Under the pieces are notes generated by a model, which ran no database searches, was not told where the DNA came from, and was given only the letters and a program-made list of their open reading frames with translations. 64,000 bases of DNA from Falsiroseomonas ponticola (GTDB taxonomy: Bacteria; Pseudomonadota; Alphaproteobacteria; Acetobacterales; Acetobacteraceae): assembly GCF_016805305.1 (NCBI RefSeq), contig NZ_JAERQN010000003.1, forward strand, positions 186,001 through 250,000, given 5' to 3'. How positions within the stretch are numbered: the first letter of the stretch is position 1; every line of letters starts with the position of its first letter. Below, piece by piece: positions 1 through 8,582 of this stretch. The position numbers and the translations under genes are program-made.

Positions 1-1524
1 GCGATCCTGGACGCGCGGGAGGAAGGCGAGTTCAGCGCCTCCCACCTCTTCTGGGCCGTGCCCTGCCCCCTGTCGCAGGCCGAACTCCGCGCCCCCCGCC
101 TGCTGCCCCGCCGCGCCACCCGCATCGTCTGCGTCGATGGCGGCGAAGGCGGATACGCCGGCAAGCTCGCCGCCTTCCTGGCGACCATCGGCTGCACCGC
201 CCTCCACATCCTGGAAGGCGGCACCAGGGCCTGGGAGGAGGCGGGCTACGAGCTCTTCTCCGGCTTCAACGTGCCCTCCAAGGCCTTCGGTGAGTGGGTG
301 GAGCACCATTACGGCACCCCCTCCATCGATGCCGCCGACCTCGCCGCCATGCAGGCTTCCGGCCAGGACATGATCGTGGTGGACAGCCGCCCCATCGCCG
401 AATTCCGCGCCATGTCCATCCCCGGCGCCATCGACGTGCCGGGCGCGGAACTCGCCTACCGCGTCCCCGCCATGGTCCCGAACCCCAGCACGACGGTGGT
501 GGTGAACTGCGCGGGCCGTACCCGCTCCATCCTGGGGGCGGAAAGCCTGCGCCGCGCCGGCCTGCCCAACCCGGTCGTCGCGCTGCGCAACGGCACCATG
601 GGCTGGGAACTCGCCGGCTTCACCTGCAACCGCGGCCGCGATGACCGCTACGCCCCCGGCACGCCCCCCGATGCGGCGGAGACACTGGCCCGCGCGAAGC
701 GCTTTGCCGATGCCCATGGCGTGCGTTGGATCACCCGCGCCGCGGCGCAGGACCTGCTGGCCGACCCCGCCCGCACCACCCACCTCTTCGATGTCCGCGA
801 CCCCGCCGAATACGCGGAGGGCCATATCCCCGGCGCCATCTCCGCCCCCGGCGGCCAACTCGTGCAGGCCACCGATGGCTGGGTCGCGACGCGCCATGCC
901 CGCATCCTCCTGGCCGACGATACCGGCACCCGCGCCGCCATGACCGGCGCCTGGCTGCGCCAGCTTGGCGGGTGGGAGGTCTTCTGCCTGACGGACGCCA
1001 TGGAGGGCCGGCTCGAATCCGGCCACCCCGCGCCCGCCATCGCCGCCCTGCCTAAGCCCCGCACCATCAGCCCCGCCGACCTCGCCGCGCGCCTCGCCGC
1101 CGGCGGCGCCACCGTGGTCGATTGCGGCCGCAGCCTGGCCTTCCGCGCCGGCCATATCCCGGGCGCGCTCTGGGGCGTCCGCACCCGCCTCGCGCCGCTC
1201 GCCCCCCGCCTGCCCGCGGACCGCCTGGTGGTGGTCACGGCGCCAGACCCGGCGCTGGCCGCGCTCGCCGCGGCCGAACTTGGCCCGCTCGTCGCCGCCC
1301 CGGTCGCGGTGCTGGAGGGCGGCACCGCCGCCTGGGCCGCCGCCGGCCTGCCGCTCCACGCCGACCGCCGCGACCCCCCCGACGCCGCCTGCATCGATAC
1401 CTGGCTCCGCCCCTATGACCGGAACGAGGGCGTGGAGGAGGCGATGCGCGCCTACCTGGCCTGGGAGATCGACCTGGTCCATGCTGTGGAGCGCGATGGC
1501 GACGCCCCCTTCGGTGCCTGGTAG
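1..1524 (+). CDS. Four-repeat rhodanese-like sulfurtransferase (5' end outside window)
   Basis: The reading frame is open from base 1 and already encodes rhodanese sequence (LDAREEGEF), so the true start lies upstream; 507 residues are visible. Four rhodanese-like repeats can be followed by their D-x-R-x-x-x-E-F and G-H-I-P-G-A motifs. Only the second carries a canonical catalytic loop, C-A-G-R-T-R, with Cys encoded at 508-510. The equivalent loops read CVDGGEGG, LADDTGTR and TAPDPALA in repeats 1, 3 and 4. Rhodaneses transfer sulfane sulfur through the loop cysteine to acceptors such as cyanide or thiols. This looks like a protein with one working site and up to three structural repeats. The downstream comF start lies inside its 3' end. 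Physiological substrate unknown. Confidence 0.9.
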   Translation, partial: AILDAREEGEFSASHLFWAVPCPLSQAELRAPRLLPRRATRIVCVDGGEGGYAGKLAAFLATIGCTALHILEGGTRAWEEAGYELFSGFNVPSKAFGEWVEHHYGTPSIDAADLAAMQASGQDMIVVDSRPIAEFRAMSIPGAIDVPGAELAYRVPAMVPNPSTTVVVNCAGRTRSILGAESLRRAGLPNPVVALRNGTMGWELAGFTCNRGRDDRYAPGTPPDAAETLARAKRFADAHGVRWITRAAAQDLLADPARTTHLFDVRDPAEYAEGHIPGAISAPGGQLVQATDGWVATRHARILLADDTGTRAAMTGAWLRQLGGWEVFCLTDAMEGRLESGHPAPAIAALPKPRTISPADLAARLAAGGATVVDCGRSLAFRAGHIPGALWGVRTRLAPLAPRLPADRLVVVTAPDPALAALAAAELGPLVAAPVAVLEGGTAAWAAAGLPLHADRRDPPDAACIDTWLRPYDRNEGVEEAMRAYLAWEIDLVHAVERDGDAPFGAW

Positions 1525-2281
1525 CCTCCCGCTCCTGAAGCGCCTCGGCCTCGGCGTGCTCGACGCCGTGATGCCCCCGCATTGCCTGACCTGCGAGGAA
1601 GCGGTGGAGGTGCAGGGCACGCTCTGCGCCGCCTGCTTCCGCGGCCTCCATCGCATCACCGCGCCGATGTGCCCGCGCTGCGGCGTGCCCTTCCTGCATG
1701 GCGGGCAGGGCGGGCCGGGGGGGCTCTGCCCCGGCTGCCTCGACCACCCGCCCCGCTACGACACGGCCCGCGCCGCGCTGCGCTACGACGCCGCCAGCCA
1801 GCGCCTGATCCTGCCCTTCAAGCATGCGGACCGGCCGGAACTCGCGGGGCCGCTCGCCGCCCACATGGCGCGGGCCGGCGCCGCGCTGCTGGCGCGCTGC
1901 GACCTGGTGGCGCCGGTGCCCCTGCATTGGCGCCGCCTGTTCAGCCGCCGCTACAACCAGGCGGCGCTGCTGGCCCAGCGCCTGGCCCGCGCCGCGCACC
2001 GCCCCTGCATCCCGGACCTGCTGGCCCGCCGCCGCCCCACCCCCCCGCTCGGCGAACTCGGCGCCGCCGCCCGCGCCGCGCTGGTGGCCGATGCCTTCGC
2101 CATCCGCCCCCGCGCCATCTCCCGGCTGCGCGGCCGCCGCGTGCTGCTGGTGGATGATGTGATGACGTCGGGCGCCACCGCCGATGCCTGCGCCCGCGCC
2201 CTGCTGGAAGCCGGGGCCGCCGCCGTCGATGTCCTGGCCGCCGCCCGCGTCCCCGACCCCAGACTGCAACAGGAGGCTTGA
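1496..2281 (+). CDS. comF: ComF family protein, phosphoribosyltransferase-like
   Basis: About 261 residues. The N-terminus has a double CxxC zinc-binding arrangement (CLTCEE, CAAC, CPRC, CPGC). The C-terminus has the type I phosphoribosyltransferase signature VLLVDDVMTSGAT. Together these define the ComF/GntX family, linked to DNA uptake in naturally competent bacteria but with no firmly known reaction. The ATG at 1496 is preceded by GGAG at a 4-base spacing and overlaps the rhodanese gene by 29 bp; an in-frame GTG at 1514 is the alternative but lacks a ribosome binding site. Glutaredoxin follows 31 bp downstream, so comF, grxC and DUF1178 are probably co-transcribed. Confidence 0.92.
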   Translation: MATPPSVPGSLPLLKRLGLGVLDAVMPPHCLTCEEAVEVQGTLCAACFRGLHRITAPMCPRCGVPFLHGGQGGPGGLCPGCLDHPPRYDTARAALRYDAASQRLILPFKHADRPELAGPLAAHMARAGAALLARCDLVAPVPLHWRRLFSRRYNQAALLAQRLARAAHRPCIPDLLARRRPTPPLGELGAAARAALVADAFAIRPRAISRLRGRRVLLVDDVMTSGATADACARALLEAGAAAVDVLAAARVPDPRLQQEA

Positions 2282-2312
2282 CCATCCCGCCGGGCGGGAC
2301 GATCTCACTCCC

Positions 2313-2570
2313 ATGGCCAAGATCGAGATCTACGTCCAGGATTTCTGCCCCTACTGCGCGCGCGCGGTCGGGCTTTTCCAGAAGAAGGGCGTGCCCTTCG
2401 AGGAAATCTACGCGCCCAACGGCTCCGACGCCCGGCGCGACGCCACCACGCGCTCCGGCGGCCGCACCACCGTGCCCCAGATCTTCATCGATGGCCGCCA
2501 TATCGGCGGCTGCGACGACCTGGTGGCGCTGGACCGCAAGGGCGGGCTGGATCCGCTGATCGCCGCCTGA
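2313..2570 (+). CDS. grxC: Glutaredoxin 3 (GrxC)
   Basis: An 85-residue dithiol glutaredoxin with the C-P-Y-C active site at residues 12-15, the TVPQIFI cis-proline segment and the glutathione-binding G-G-C-D-D near the end. It reduces protein disulfides and glutathione mixed disulfides in the cytoplasm using glutathione. The length matches the family. The start at MAKIEIY was chosen because the upstream in-frame residues are low-complexity translation of the comF end. The order comF-grxC-DUF1178 is common in alphaproteobacteria. Confidence 0.96.
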   Translation: MAKIEIYVQDFCPYCARAVGLFQKKGVPFEEIYAPNGSDARRDATTRSGGRTTVPQIFIDGRHIGGCDDLVALDRKGGLDPLIAA

Positions 2571-2654
2571 GCCACCTTGCTGGCCCTCCCGCCACGGGGG
2601 TGCCAGATTGCCGCGCCACACGCTGCCCGCCAGGGGAAACCGGGACACCAGGGG

Positions 2655-3170
2655 ATGATCCACTACCAGCTGCGCTGCCATGCCGGCCATGAATTCGATG
2701 GCTGGTTCCAGGACAGTTCGGGGTTCGAGAAGCTGGCCAAGGCCGGCCTGGTCGAATGCACGCATTGCGGCAGCGTCAAGGTCGAACGCGCGCTGATGGC
2801 GCCGGCCATCCGCAAATCCCGCCGCAAGGCCATCCCCGCGCCGGCGCCCCAGCCGGAGGGGGCGGAAGCCCCCGCCGCCCAGGCCGGGGCGCAGCCCCCG
2901 GCGCCCTTGCCGCCGGGCAACCCGGAACGCGTCGCCGGCGGGCCCATCCCCGCCCAGCTTCTCGCCATGCTCCAGCGCCTGCGGGCGGAGGTGGAGAAAT
3001 CCTGCGACTATGTCGGCTCCTCCTTCGCGGAGGAGGCGCGCAAGATCGCCCATGGGGAGGCCGAGGCCCGCGGCATCTATGGCGAGGCCTCCGACGCCGA
3101 GGCCGAGGCCCTGGCCGAGGAAGGCATCGACATCGCCCGCCTGCCCTGGGTGCCGCGCGCGGATGGCTGA
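2655..3170 (+). CDS. DUF1178 family protein
   Basis: 171 residues. The start MIHYQLRC with a following C-H-A-G-H-E-F and a C-T-H-C pair is typical of DUF1178, a small protein usually found next to grxC, with a putative N-terminal zinc-ribbon fold. A proline/alanine-rich linker (about residues 60-95) separates it from a conserved C-terminal helix region (YVGSSFAEEARKIAHGE) that carries the second family signature. An earlier in-frame start exists at 2577, but the family begins at the MIHY methionine. Function is not established. Confidence 0.92.
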   Translation: MIHYQLRCHAGHEFDGWFQDSSGFEKLAKAGLVECTHCGSVKVERALMAPAIRKSRRKAIPAPAPQPEGAEAPAAQAGAQPPAPLPPGNPERVAGGPIPAQLLAMLQRLRAEVEKSCDYVGSSFAEEARKIAHGEAEARGIYGEASDAEAEALAEEGIDIARLPWVPRADG

Positions 3171-3311
3171 TGCCCGGTCGCATGACGCGGCCGCTTCAGG
3201 ATTATGAAACGAAGTTAATCGACAATCCTCGACTGGCACCGCAACGCCGGCGCCGATACCCCCGCGGCCCCGCTCCCGCCGGAGCTGCCGTCAATCGAGG
3301 ATTCGCCCCCC

Positions 3312-5030
3312 ATGTCCGCCACCGTGACCGCCGCCTCTCGCCGCGGCAGCATCGGTTTCCGTCTCACCATCGGCTTCGGCCTCGTCCTGGCCCTCATCGT
3401 CACGCTCGGCGTCATCGCCGCCAACCGCGTCAACGCCATCAACGACAGCCTCGCCACCATCAATGACGTGAACAGCGTCAAGCAGCGCTACGCCATCAAC
3501 TTCCGCGGCAGCGTGCATGACCGCGCGATCAGCCTGCGCGACGTCGTCCTCGTCGCCACCCCCGCCGAACGCAGCGCGGCGCTGGCCGAGATCACGCGGC
3601 TCGAGGAATTCTACGCCCGCAGCGCCACGCCGCTCGATGCCATCATGGCCAGCGGCGCCGGCGTGACGCCGGATGAACAGGCGATCCTCGCCTCGATCAA
3701 GGAGATCGAGGCCCGCACCATGCCGATGATCCGCCAGGTGATCGAGGCCCGCAGCCGCGGAGAGGCCGAGGCCGCGCATCGCCTGCTGATGGACCAGGCG
3801 CGTCCCGCCTTCGTCGAATGGCTCGCCCGCATCAACCGCTTCATCGACCTGCAGGAAGCCAAGAACCGGGAAGTCGCGGCCAAGGCCCGCGCCGTGGCGG
3901 ATGGCTTCCAGACGCTGATGATCGCCCTCGTCGCCGCGGGGCTGCTGATCGGCGGCGCCATCGCGGCCTGGTCGCTCCGCGCCGTGGCGCCGCTGAAGCG
4001 CCTGACGGATGCGATGCTGCGCCTGGCGCGCGGCGACCTCGATGCCGCGATCCCCGGCCAGGACCGGGCGGATGAGGTGGGGGCGATGGCCAAGGCCGTC
4101 GCCGTCTTCAAGGCCAGCATGGCGGACAGCGCGCGCCTCGCCGCCGACCAGGAAAGGCTGAAGGCGGAAGCCGCGGCCGAACGCCAGCGCACCCTGCGCA
4201 GCCTGCTCGCGAACCTGGAGGAGAAGGTCGGCGGCACCGTCGCCCTCCTCGCCGGCCGCGCGGCGGAGCTGGAGACCACCGCGCGCTCCATGCGCGGCAC
4301 CGCGACCGAGACCAATGCGAAGGCGGACAGCGTCCAGTCCGCGGCGACGGAAGCCACCAGCCGCGTCCGCAGCATGGCCGTCGCCGCCGAACAGCTCAGC
4401 GGCTCGATCGGGGAGATCAGCCGCCAGGTCGCGCAATCCGCCCGCATCACCGGCGCGGCGGTGGAGGATGCCCGCCGCACCGATGCGACGGTGCAGGCCC
4501 TGGCCGCCGGCGCACAGCGCATCGGCGATGTCGTGGGCCTCATCACCTCCATCGCCGGCCAGACCAACCTGCTGGCGCTGAACGCGACGATCGAGGCCGC
4601 GCGGGGCGGCGAGGCCGGCAAGGGCTTCGCCGTGGTGGCCAGCGAGGTGAAGTCGCTCGCCGGCCAGACCGCGCGCGCTACGGAGGAGATCGGCGCGCAG
4701 ATCGGCACCATCCAGGCCGCGACCAAGGATGCCGTCACCGCCATCCAGGTCATCGCCGGCCGCATCGAGGAGGTCAGCCAGATCGCCACCCTCATCGCCT
4801 CCGCCGTGGAGGAGCAGGGTGCCGCGACGCAGGAGATCGCCCGCAGCGTGCAGCAGACGGTGGAGGCGACGCAGCTCGTGGGGACGGATATCCAGGGCGT
4901 CACCCGCGCGGCGAATGACAGCGGCGCGGCCGCGGGCCAGGTGCTCGATGCCGCCTCCGACGTCTCCCGCCAGGCGGAGCGGCTGCGGGAGGAGGTGCGC
5001 GGCTTCGTCGCCAGCGTCGCCGTCGCCTGA
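3312..5030 (+). CDS. Methyl-accepting chemotaxis protein
   Basis: 572 residues with transmembrane segments at about 17-40 and 197-220 flanking a periplasmic four-helix sensor domain. A HAMP linker follows ([18 protein letters not shown]) and then a long cytoplasmic coiled-coil domain. The conserved hairpin tip that contacts CheA/CheW is present ([20 protein letters not shown]). The ligand cannot be predicted. There are no che genes in the window, so it must signal to an array encoded elsewhere. It stands alone between DUF1178 and a convergent PNPOx gene, and has a paralogue at 46,926-49,061. Confidence 0.96.
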   Translation: MSATVTAASRRGSIGFRLTIGFGLVLALIVTLGVIAANRVNAINDSLATINDVNSVKQRYAINFRGSVHDRAISLRDVVLVATPAERSAALAEITRLEEFYARSATPLDAIMASGAGVTPDEQAILASIKEIEARTMPMIRQVIEARSRGEAEAAHRLLMDQARPAFVEWLARINRFIDLQEAKNREVAAKARAVADGFQTLMIALVAAGLLIGGAIAAWSLRAVAPLKRLTDAMLRLARGDLDAAIPGQDRADEVGAMAKAVAVFKASMADSARLAADQERLKAEAAAERQRTLRSLLANLEEKVGGTVALLAGRAAELETTARSMRGTATETNAKADSVQSAATEATSRVRSMAVAAEQLSGSIGEISRQVAQSARITGAAVEDARRTDATVQALAAGAQRIGDVVGLITSIAGQTNLLALNATIEAARGGEAGKGFAVVASEVKSLAGQTARATEEIGAQIGTIQAATKDAVTAIQVIAGRIEEVSQIATLIASAVEEQGAATQEIARSVQQTVEATQLVGTDIQGVTRAANDSGAAAGQVLDAASDVSRQAERLREEVRGFVASVAVA

Positions 5031-5041
5031 GGCCATGCCGG

Positions 5042-5073
5042 GGCCCGGTCCACGCCACCGCGTGGGCCGGGCC
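5042..5073. terminator. Hairpin between convergent genes
   Basis: An inverted repeat pairs GGCCCGG-T-CCACG with CGTGG-G-CCGGGCC around a 6-base loop, just after the chemotaxis receptor stop. A second 9-bp dyad (GCCGCCGGC/GCCGGCGGC) lies at 5101-5127. There is no T-run, so this is a candidate terminator or 3'-end stabiliser only. Confidence 0.45.
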
Positions 5074-5167
5074 GCCGCGCGCCTTCCCGATGGTGCGGTC
5101 GCCGCCGGCATTCCCCACGCCGGCGGCCCCCGGGGCCTTCCCGGATCGGCGGGGCGGCCCGGCCGCC

Positions 5168-5683
5168 TCAGGCGCCGCGCTTGAACGCCACCTTGTCGTT
5201 CGCGCCCGCCTCCGGCGGCTCCCCGGTCAGCCGCGCCTTCACATAGCCATAGGCATGCACCAGGGTGGATGACGGCGCATCCCAGTACTCCGCGCCCTCC
5301 ACCTCCACCCGCAGCAGCGCCGCGCTCGGATCCTCCGGCCCGCCGGGGAACCAGGTCCGCAGGTATTCGGACCAGAATTCCTTCTGCTTCGCCGGGTCCC
5401 GCACCACCTCCGCCTGGCCGGAGACGGAGACGTAGTCCTGCGAGGAGGGGTTGGAATAGGCCAGCAGGACCCGGCCATCATGGCCGATCTCCTCCGTCTT
5501 CGGGCTGGGCTGGCTGGTGAAGAACCACAGCACGCCCTCGAATTCCTTCATCGTCACGGCCTGCATGGGCCGCCCGCGCAGCCGCCCCTGCTCGTCCACC
5601 GTCACCATGATCGCCGTCGCGACGTCCTTGATCATCGCCCAGACCTTGTCGCGCGCTTCCTGGTCGGTCCGCGTCTCAGCCAT
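5168..5683 (-). CDS. Pyridoxamine 5'-phosphate oxidase-like protein (general stress protein 26 type)
   Basis: 171 residues with the split-barrel FMN-binding fold of the PNPOx superfamily: TAIMVTVDEQGRLRGRPM near the N-terminus, WFFTSQPSPKTEEI in the middle, and YVSVSGQAEVVRDP followed by WSEYLRTWFPGG. These match the stress-protein-26/YzzA branch, which binds flavin or a related cofactor but lacks a proven vitamin B6 reaction. The gene faces the chemotaxis receptor and is divergent from the methyltransferase at 5,770. The start MAETRTDQEA has no competing upstream methionine. Confidence 0.9.
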   Translation of the reverse strand: MAETRTDQEARDKVWAMIKDVATAIMVTVDEQGRLRGRPMQAVTMKEFEGVLWFFTSQPSPKTEEIGHDGRVLLAYSNPSSQDYVSVSGQAEVVRDPAKQKEFWSEYLRTWFPGGPEDPSAALLRVEVEGAEYWDAPSSTLVHAYGYVKARLTGEPPEAGANDKVAFKRGA

Positions 5684-5769
5684 GTCATGCTCCCGTGCCG
5701 GTTCCAGCCGGGGGAACGAGGCAGGGGCGCCCGGGTTGCGCCGCGGCGATCCACCGCCACATCGCCGGA

Positions 5770-6657
5770 ATGTCTCACATCGCGAGCATTCCGCCCGCGG
5801 CCGCGCGGCAGGCCCGCCGCGTCGCCCGCTATTATCGCTGGCTCGACCGGCTGTCCTGGTTCGATGAACGCCGGGCGGAAGCCGGCCATGGCGCGCTGCC
5901 CGTGCACCGTGCCCTGGCCGATCCCGCGGGCGGCCCGCCCTCCACGGACGTCATCCACCGCCTGATGCTGGAAGGCCTGGCCCTGCCGCCGGGCCCGCGC
6001 GTGCTGGATGCCGGCTGCGGCTACGGCGCCAGCATGCTGCACCTGGCCCCCGCGCTGGGCGGCGAATGGCTCGGCCTCACCCTCTCCCCGGTCCAGGCGG
6101 CGCGCGGCATGGCGGTGGTGGCCGAACGGGGCCTCGCCGGCCGCGTGCGGATCGAGGTCGCCTCCTACGACGCACCCCCGCCTGGCGATCCCCCGGGCCG
6201 CTTCGACCTGATCTATGGCATCGAAAGCCTGATCCACGCCGCCGACCCCTTCGCCACCATCCGCACCCTGGCGGCCCGGCTGAACCCGGGCGGGCACCTG
6301 GTGGTGGTGGACGACATGCCCGCGGAGGCGATGCCGGCCGAGGCCGCCCGCCGCCTGGCCCGCTTCCGCCGCTTCTGGCGCTGCCCCGTCGCCCCCACCC
6401 GCCAGGGCTGGATCGACGCGCTGCGCGCCGCGGGGCTGGCGGTGGTGGCGGAGCGTGACCTCAACCCGCTGCTCCAACTGCGCGGCCCCGCCGCCGTCGC
6501 GCCCCGGCTGCGGCAGCTGGAACGCCGGGCGATGATCCCGCGCCTGCTGGGCTTCGGCCTGCGGGCGGAGGCCGAGATCGGCGGCCTGCTGCTCGAATCC
6601 CTCCAGGCCGAGGGCCATGTCCACTACCGCATCCTCGCCGCCCGCGCGCCGCTGTAG
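5770..6657 (+). CDS. SAM-dependent methyltransferase
   Basis: About 295 residues. Motif I of class I methyltransferases, RVLDAGCGYGAS, is followed by LTLSPVQAARG (acidic-loop region) and FDLIYGIESLIHAADP (motif II/III), in the layout of the small-molecule and sarcosine/cyclopropane-like methyltransferases. The N-terminal YYRWLDRLSWFDE stretch resembles sterol and tocopherol-type enzymes, but the substrate cannot be named. ATG 5770 (MSHIAS) is preferred over an in-frame ATG at 5695, which would add low-complexity residues. Divergent from the PNPOx gene with 86 bp between the starts. Confidence 0.88.
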   Translation: MSHIASIPPAAARQARRVARYYRWLDRLSWFDERRAEAGHGALPVHRALADPAGGPPSTDVIHRLMLEGLALPPGPRVLDAGCGYGASMLHLAPALGGEWLGLTLSPVQAARGMAVVAERGLAGRVRIEVASYDAPPPGDPPGRFDLIYGIESLIHAADPFATIRTLAARLNPGGHLVVVDDMPAEAMPAEAARRLARFRRFWRCPVAPTRQGWIDALRAAGLAVVAERDLNPLLQLRGPAAVAPRLRQLERRAMIPRLLGFGLRAEAEIGGLLLESLQAEGHVHYRILAARAPL

Positions 6658-6703
6658 CCTCCCCCCCCTGGCCGCGTGGCGGGGGCGGGGCTAGGGTCCG
6701 CCC

Positions 6704-7486
6704 ATGCCGCATCCGCACATCCTCACCGCCCGCGACGGCGCCGTCGCCATCGTCACCATCGACCGCGCCGCCAAGCGCAACGCGATGGACCTGCCCATGT
6801 GGGTGGCGCTGGCGGAGGCGATGGAAGAAGCCTCCGCCGATGACGACCTCCGCTGCGTCATGATCCAGGGCGAGGGCGAGGAAGCCTTCTGCGCCGGCGC
6901 CGACATCGCCGCCTTCCAGCAGGAACGCGGCACGCCGGAACGCGAGGCCGCCTATGGGGAGGGCTTCGACCGCTCCATGGCCTCCATCCAGCGCTGCCGC
7001 CACCCGGTGGTCGCGGCCTGCCGCGGCTGGACCATGGGCGGGGGCGCGGGCATCGCCATCAAGGCCGATTTCCGCGTGGGCGGCCCGGCCACCCGCATCG
7101 GCATCCCGGCCCGCAACCTCGGCATCTGGTACGCCTATTCGGACCTCGACGCGCTGCTGCAGATCACCGGCTATGCGGTGGCGATGGAGATGCTGATCGA
7201 GGGCCGCGTGCTGACGGGGCAGGAGGCCTATGACAAGGGCCTGCTCTCCCGCCTCGTGCCGGATGAGGCGGTGAAGGCCGAATCGCTCGCGCTGGCGCAC
7301 CGCATCGCCGCCGGCGCCCCGCTGTCCAACCGCTTCCACAAGCAGGCCCTGCAGAAGCTGCGCGGCGCCCTGCCGGTGACGGAGGAGGACCGGCGCCGGA
7401 ACGGCGACTTCGCCTATTCCGAGGATTTCCGGGAAGCGACCCGGGCCTTCCTGGAAAAGCGCAAGCCGGTCTTCCGCGCGCGCTGA
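6704..7486 (+). CDS. Enoyl-CoA hydratase/isomerase family protein
   Basis: 260 residues, the usual length of a crotonase-fold enzyme. The CoA-binding, oxyanion-hole segments are visible: GEEAFCAGADIAAF at about 64-77 and VVAACRGWTMGGGAGIAI at about 102-119. The catalytic-position residues diverge enough that hydratase, isomerase or another crotonase activity cannot be separated. No beta-oxidation partners are adjacent. Confidence 0.93.
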   Translation: MPHPHILTARDGAVAIVTIDRAAKRNAMDLPMWVALAEAMEEASADDDLRCVMIQGEGEEAFCAGADIAAFQQERGTPEREAAYGEGFDRSMASIQRCRHPVVAACRGWTMGGGAGIAIKADFRVGGPATRIGIPARNLGIWYAYSDLDALLQITGYAVAMEMLIEGRVLTGQEAYDKGLLSRLVPDEAVKAESLALAHRIAAGAPLSNRFHKQALQKLRGALPVTEEDRRRNGDFAYSEDFREATRAFLEKRKPVFRAR

Positions 7487-7574
7487 ACCGCCCGGGGGCG
7501 CGGGCGCGCCCACCGGCCCGGGGGATGTCTCCGAACAGTTTATTTACCCGCCCTGGCGCAGGGTGCGGGCACCA

Positions 7575-8582
7575 ATGCCCGACCGCGACCTGACCTCCTC
7601 TGGACCAACGTCGAAGGAGCGTCCCGCCACCCGCGCGGAACGTGGCGTCTTCGTGCCCTTCACCGCGCCCATGCTCTGGGGGGCCCGCATGCGCCGCATC
7701 CCCGGAAGCCCGCCGGAGCTGCTGCTGCCGAGCCTGTCGGGCCGCGGCACCTATGTGCTGGACTGGCGCTCCGCCGTCGCCGCCTGCACGCCTTCCCTGC
7801 ATGACCGCCAGCTCTGGGCCCGTCTGTCCCTGCTGCACCACCCCACCCCCGCCGGCGTGCGCAGCGTGGTGCGCAAGGTGGCGCTGATGGGCCATGCCGG
7901 CCGGCCCGCCCAGGCGGCGGCCGAAGCGGCGCTGGAGGAACATCGCGCCTCCGCCCAGGCGGTGAAGGCCGCGCTGCTGAAGCGCCTGCCCGCGCCGCCG
8001 GAACCGCCGGCGGCCGTGCTGCTGGGCGGCCTCGCGGATCTGCTGGCGGATTGCGGCTGCGGCCCGGCCATGCCCGGCCCCCAGATCCGGCAGGTGGAAG
8101 GGCTCGACGCCTTCTGCACCGACCTCTCCGCCTGGACGCGCCGCGTGCCGGCACCCTCCGGCCAGAAGGCGGGCCTCGTCGTCCTGGCGGCGGCCCGCCA
8201 CAGCCTCGCCGCCACCCGCGCCTGCCTCGCCGCCCTCTGGCCGACGCTGGAGGACCTGCCCGGCCTGCTGGCCCGCGGCCCCGCCGGGCTGCGCCTGATG
8301 GCGGAGCTGGTGGAGCGCCCGGACTGGATGCTGGATGGCTGGCCCCCCATCGCCGCGCTCTGGGCCGCCACCGCGCTGCAGGAACGCAGCGCGCTCGCCG
8401 CCGAGGTCGCCGCCATCTTCCCCGTGCCGGCGGAGGAAGCGGATCGCTGGCCCGGCGCCGCGGTGGACTGGGACACGGTGCTGCGCGGCCGCCGCCTGCT
8501 GGCCGCGCTGCCCGTGCTGGCCGGCACCCGCCTGGTGGAAATGGCCGCCCGCAACGAAAGCCTGCGGGCGATGACGGCATGA
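7575..8582 (+). CDS. Protein of unknown function, first gene of a coupled pair
   Basis: About 335 residues, not recognised. After a charged N-terminus comes ERGVFVPFTAPMLWGARMR, then predominantly helical alanine/leucine-rich sequence without signal peptide or membrane segment. Most of the protein looks like bundles of amphipathic helices (for example AAAEAALEEHRASAQAVKAA). The start may be ATG 7575 or the GTG at 7563. The stop codon overlaps the next start (ATGA at 8579-8582), so the two proteins are probably made together and may act together. Confidence 0.75.
   Translation: MPDRDLTSSGPTSKERPATRAERGVFVPFTAPMLWGARMRRIPGSPPELLLPSLSGRGTYVLDWRSAVAACTPSLHDRQLWARLSLLHHPTPAGVRSVVRKVALMGHAGRPAQAAAEAALEEHRASAQAVKAALLKRLPAPPEPPAAVLLGGLADLLADCGCGPAMPGPQIRQVEGLDAFCTDLSAWTRRVPAPSGQKAGLVVLAAARHSLAATRACLAALWPTLEDLPGLLARGPAGLRLMAELVERPDWMLDGWPPIAALWAATALQERSALAAEVAAIFPVPAEEADRWPGAAVDWDTVLRGRRLLAALPVLAGTRLVEMAARNESLRAMTA

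Noticed and set aside
5711..5736. GGAAC followed after 16 bases by GGTT before the methyltransferase, checked as a sigma-EcfG promoter
   Set aside because: The -10 element deviates from CGTT and the gene has no stress link.
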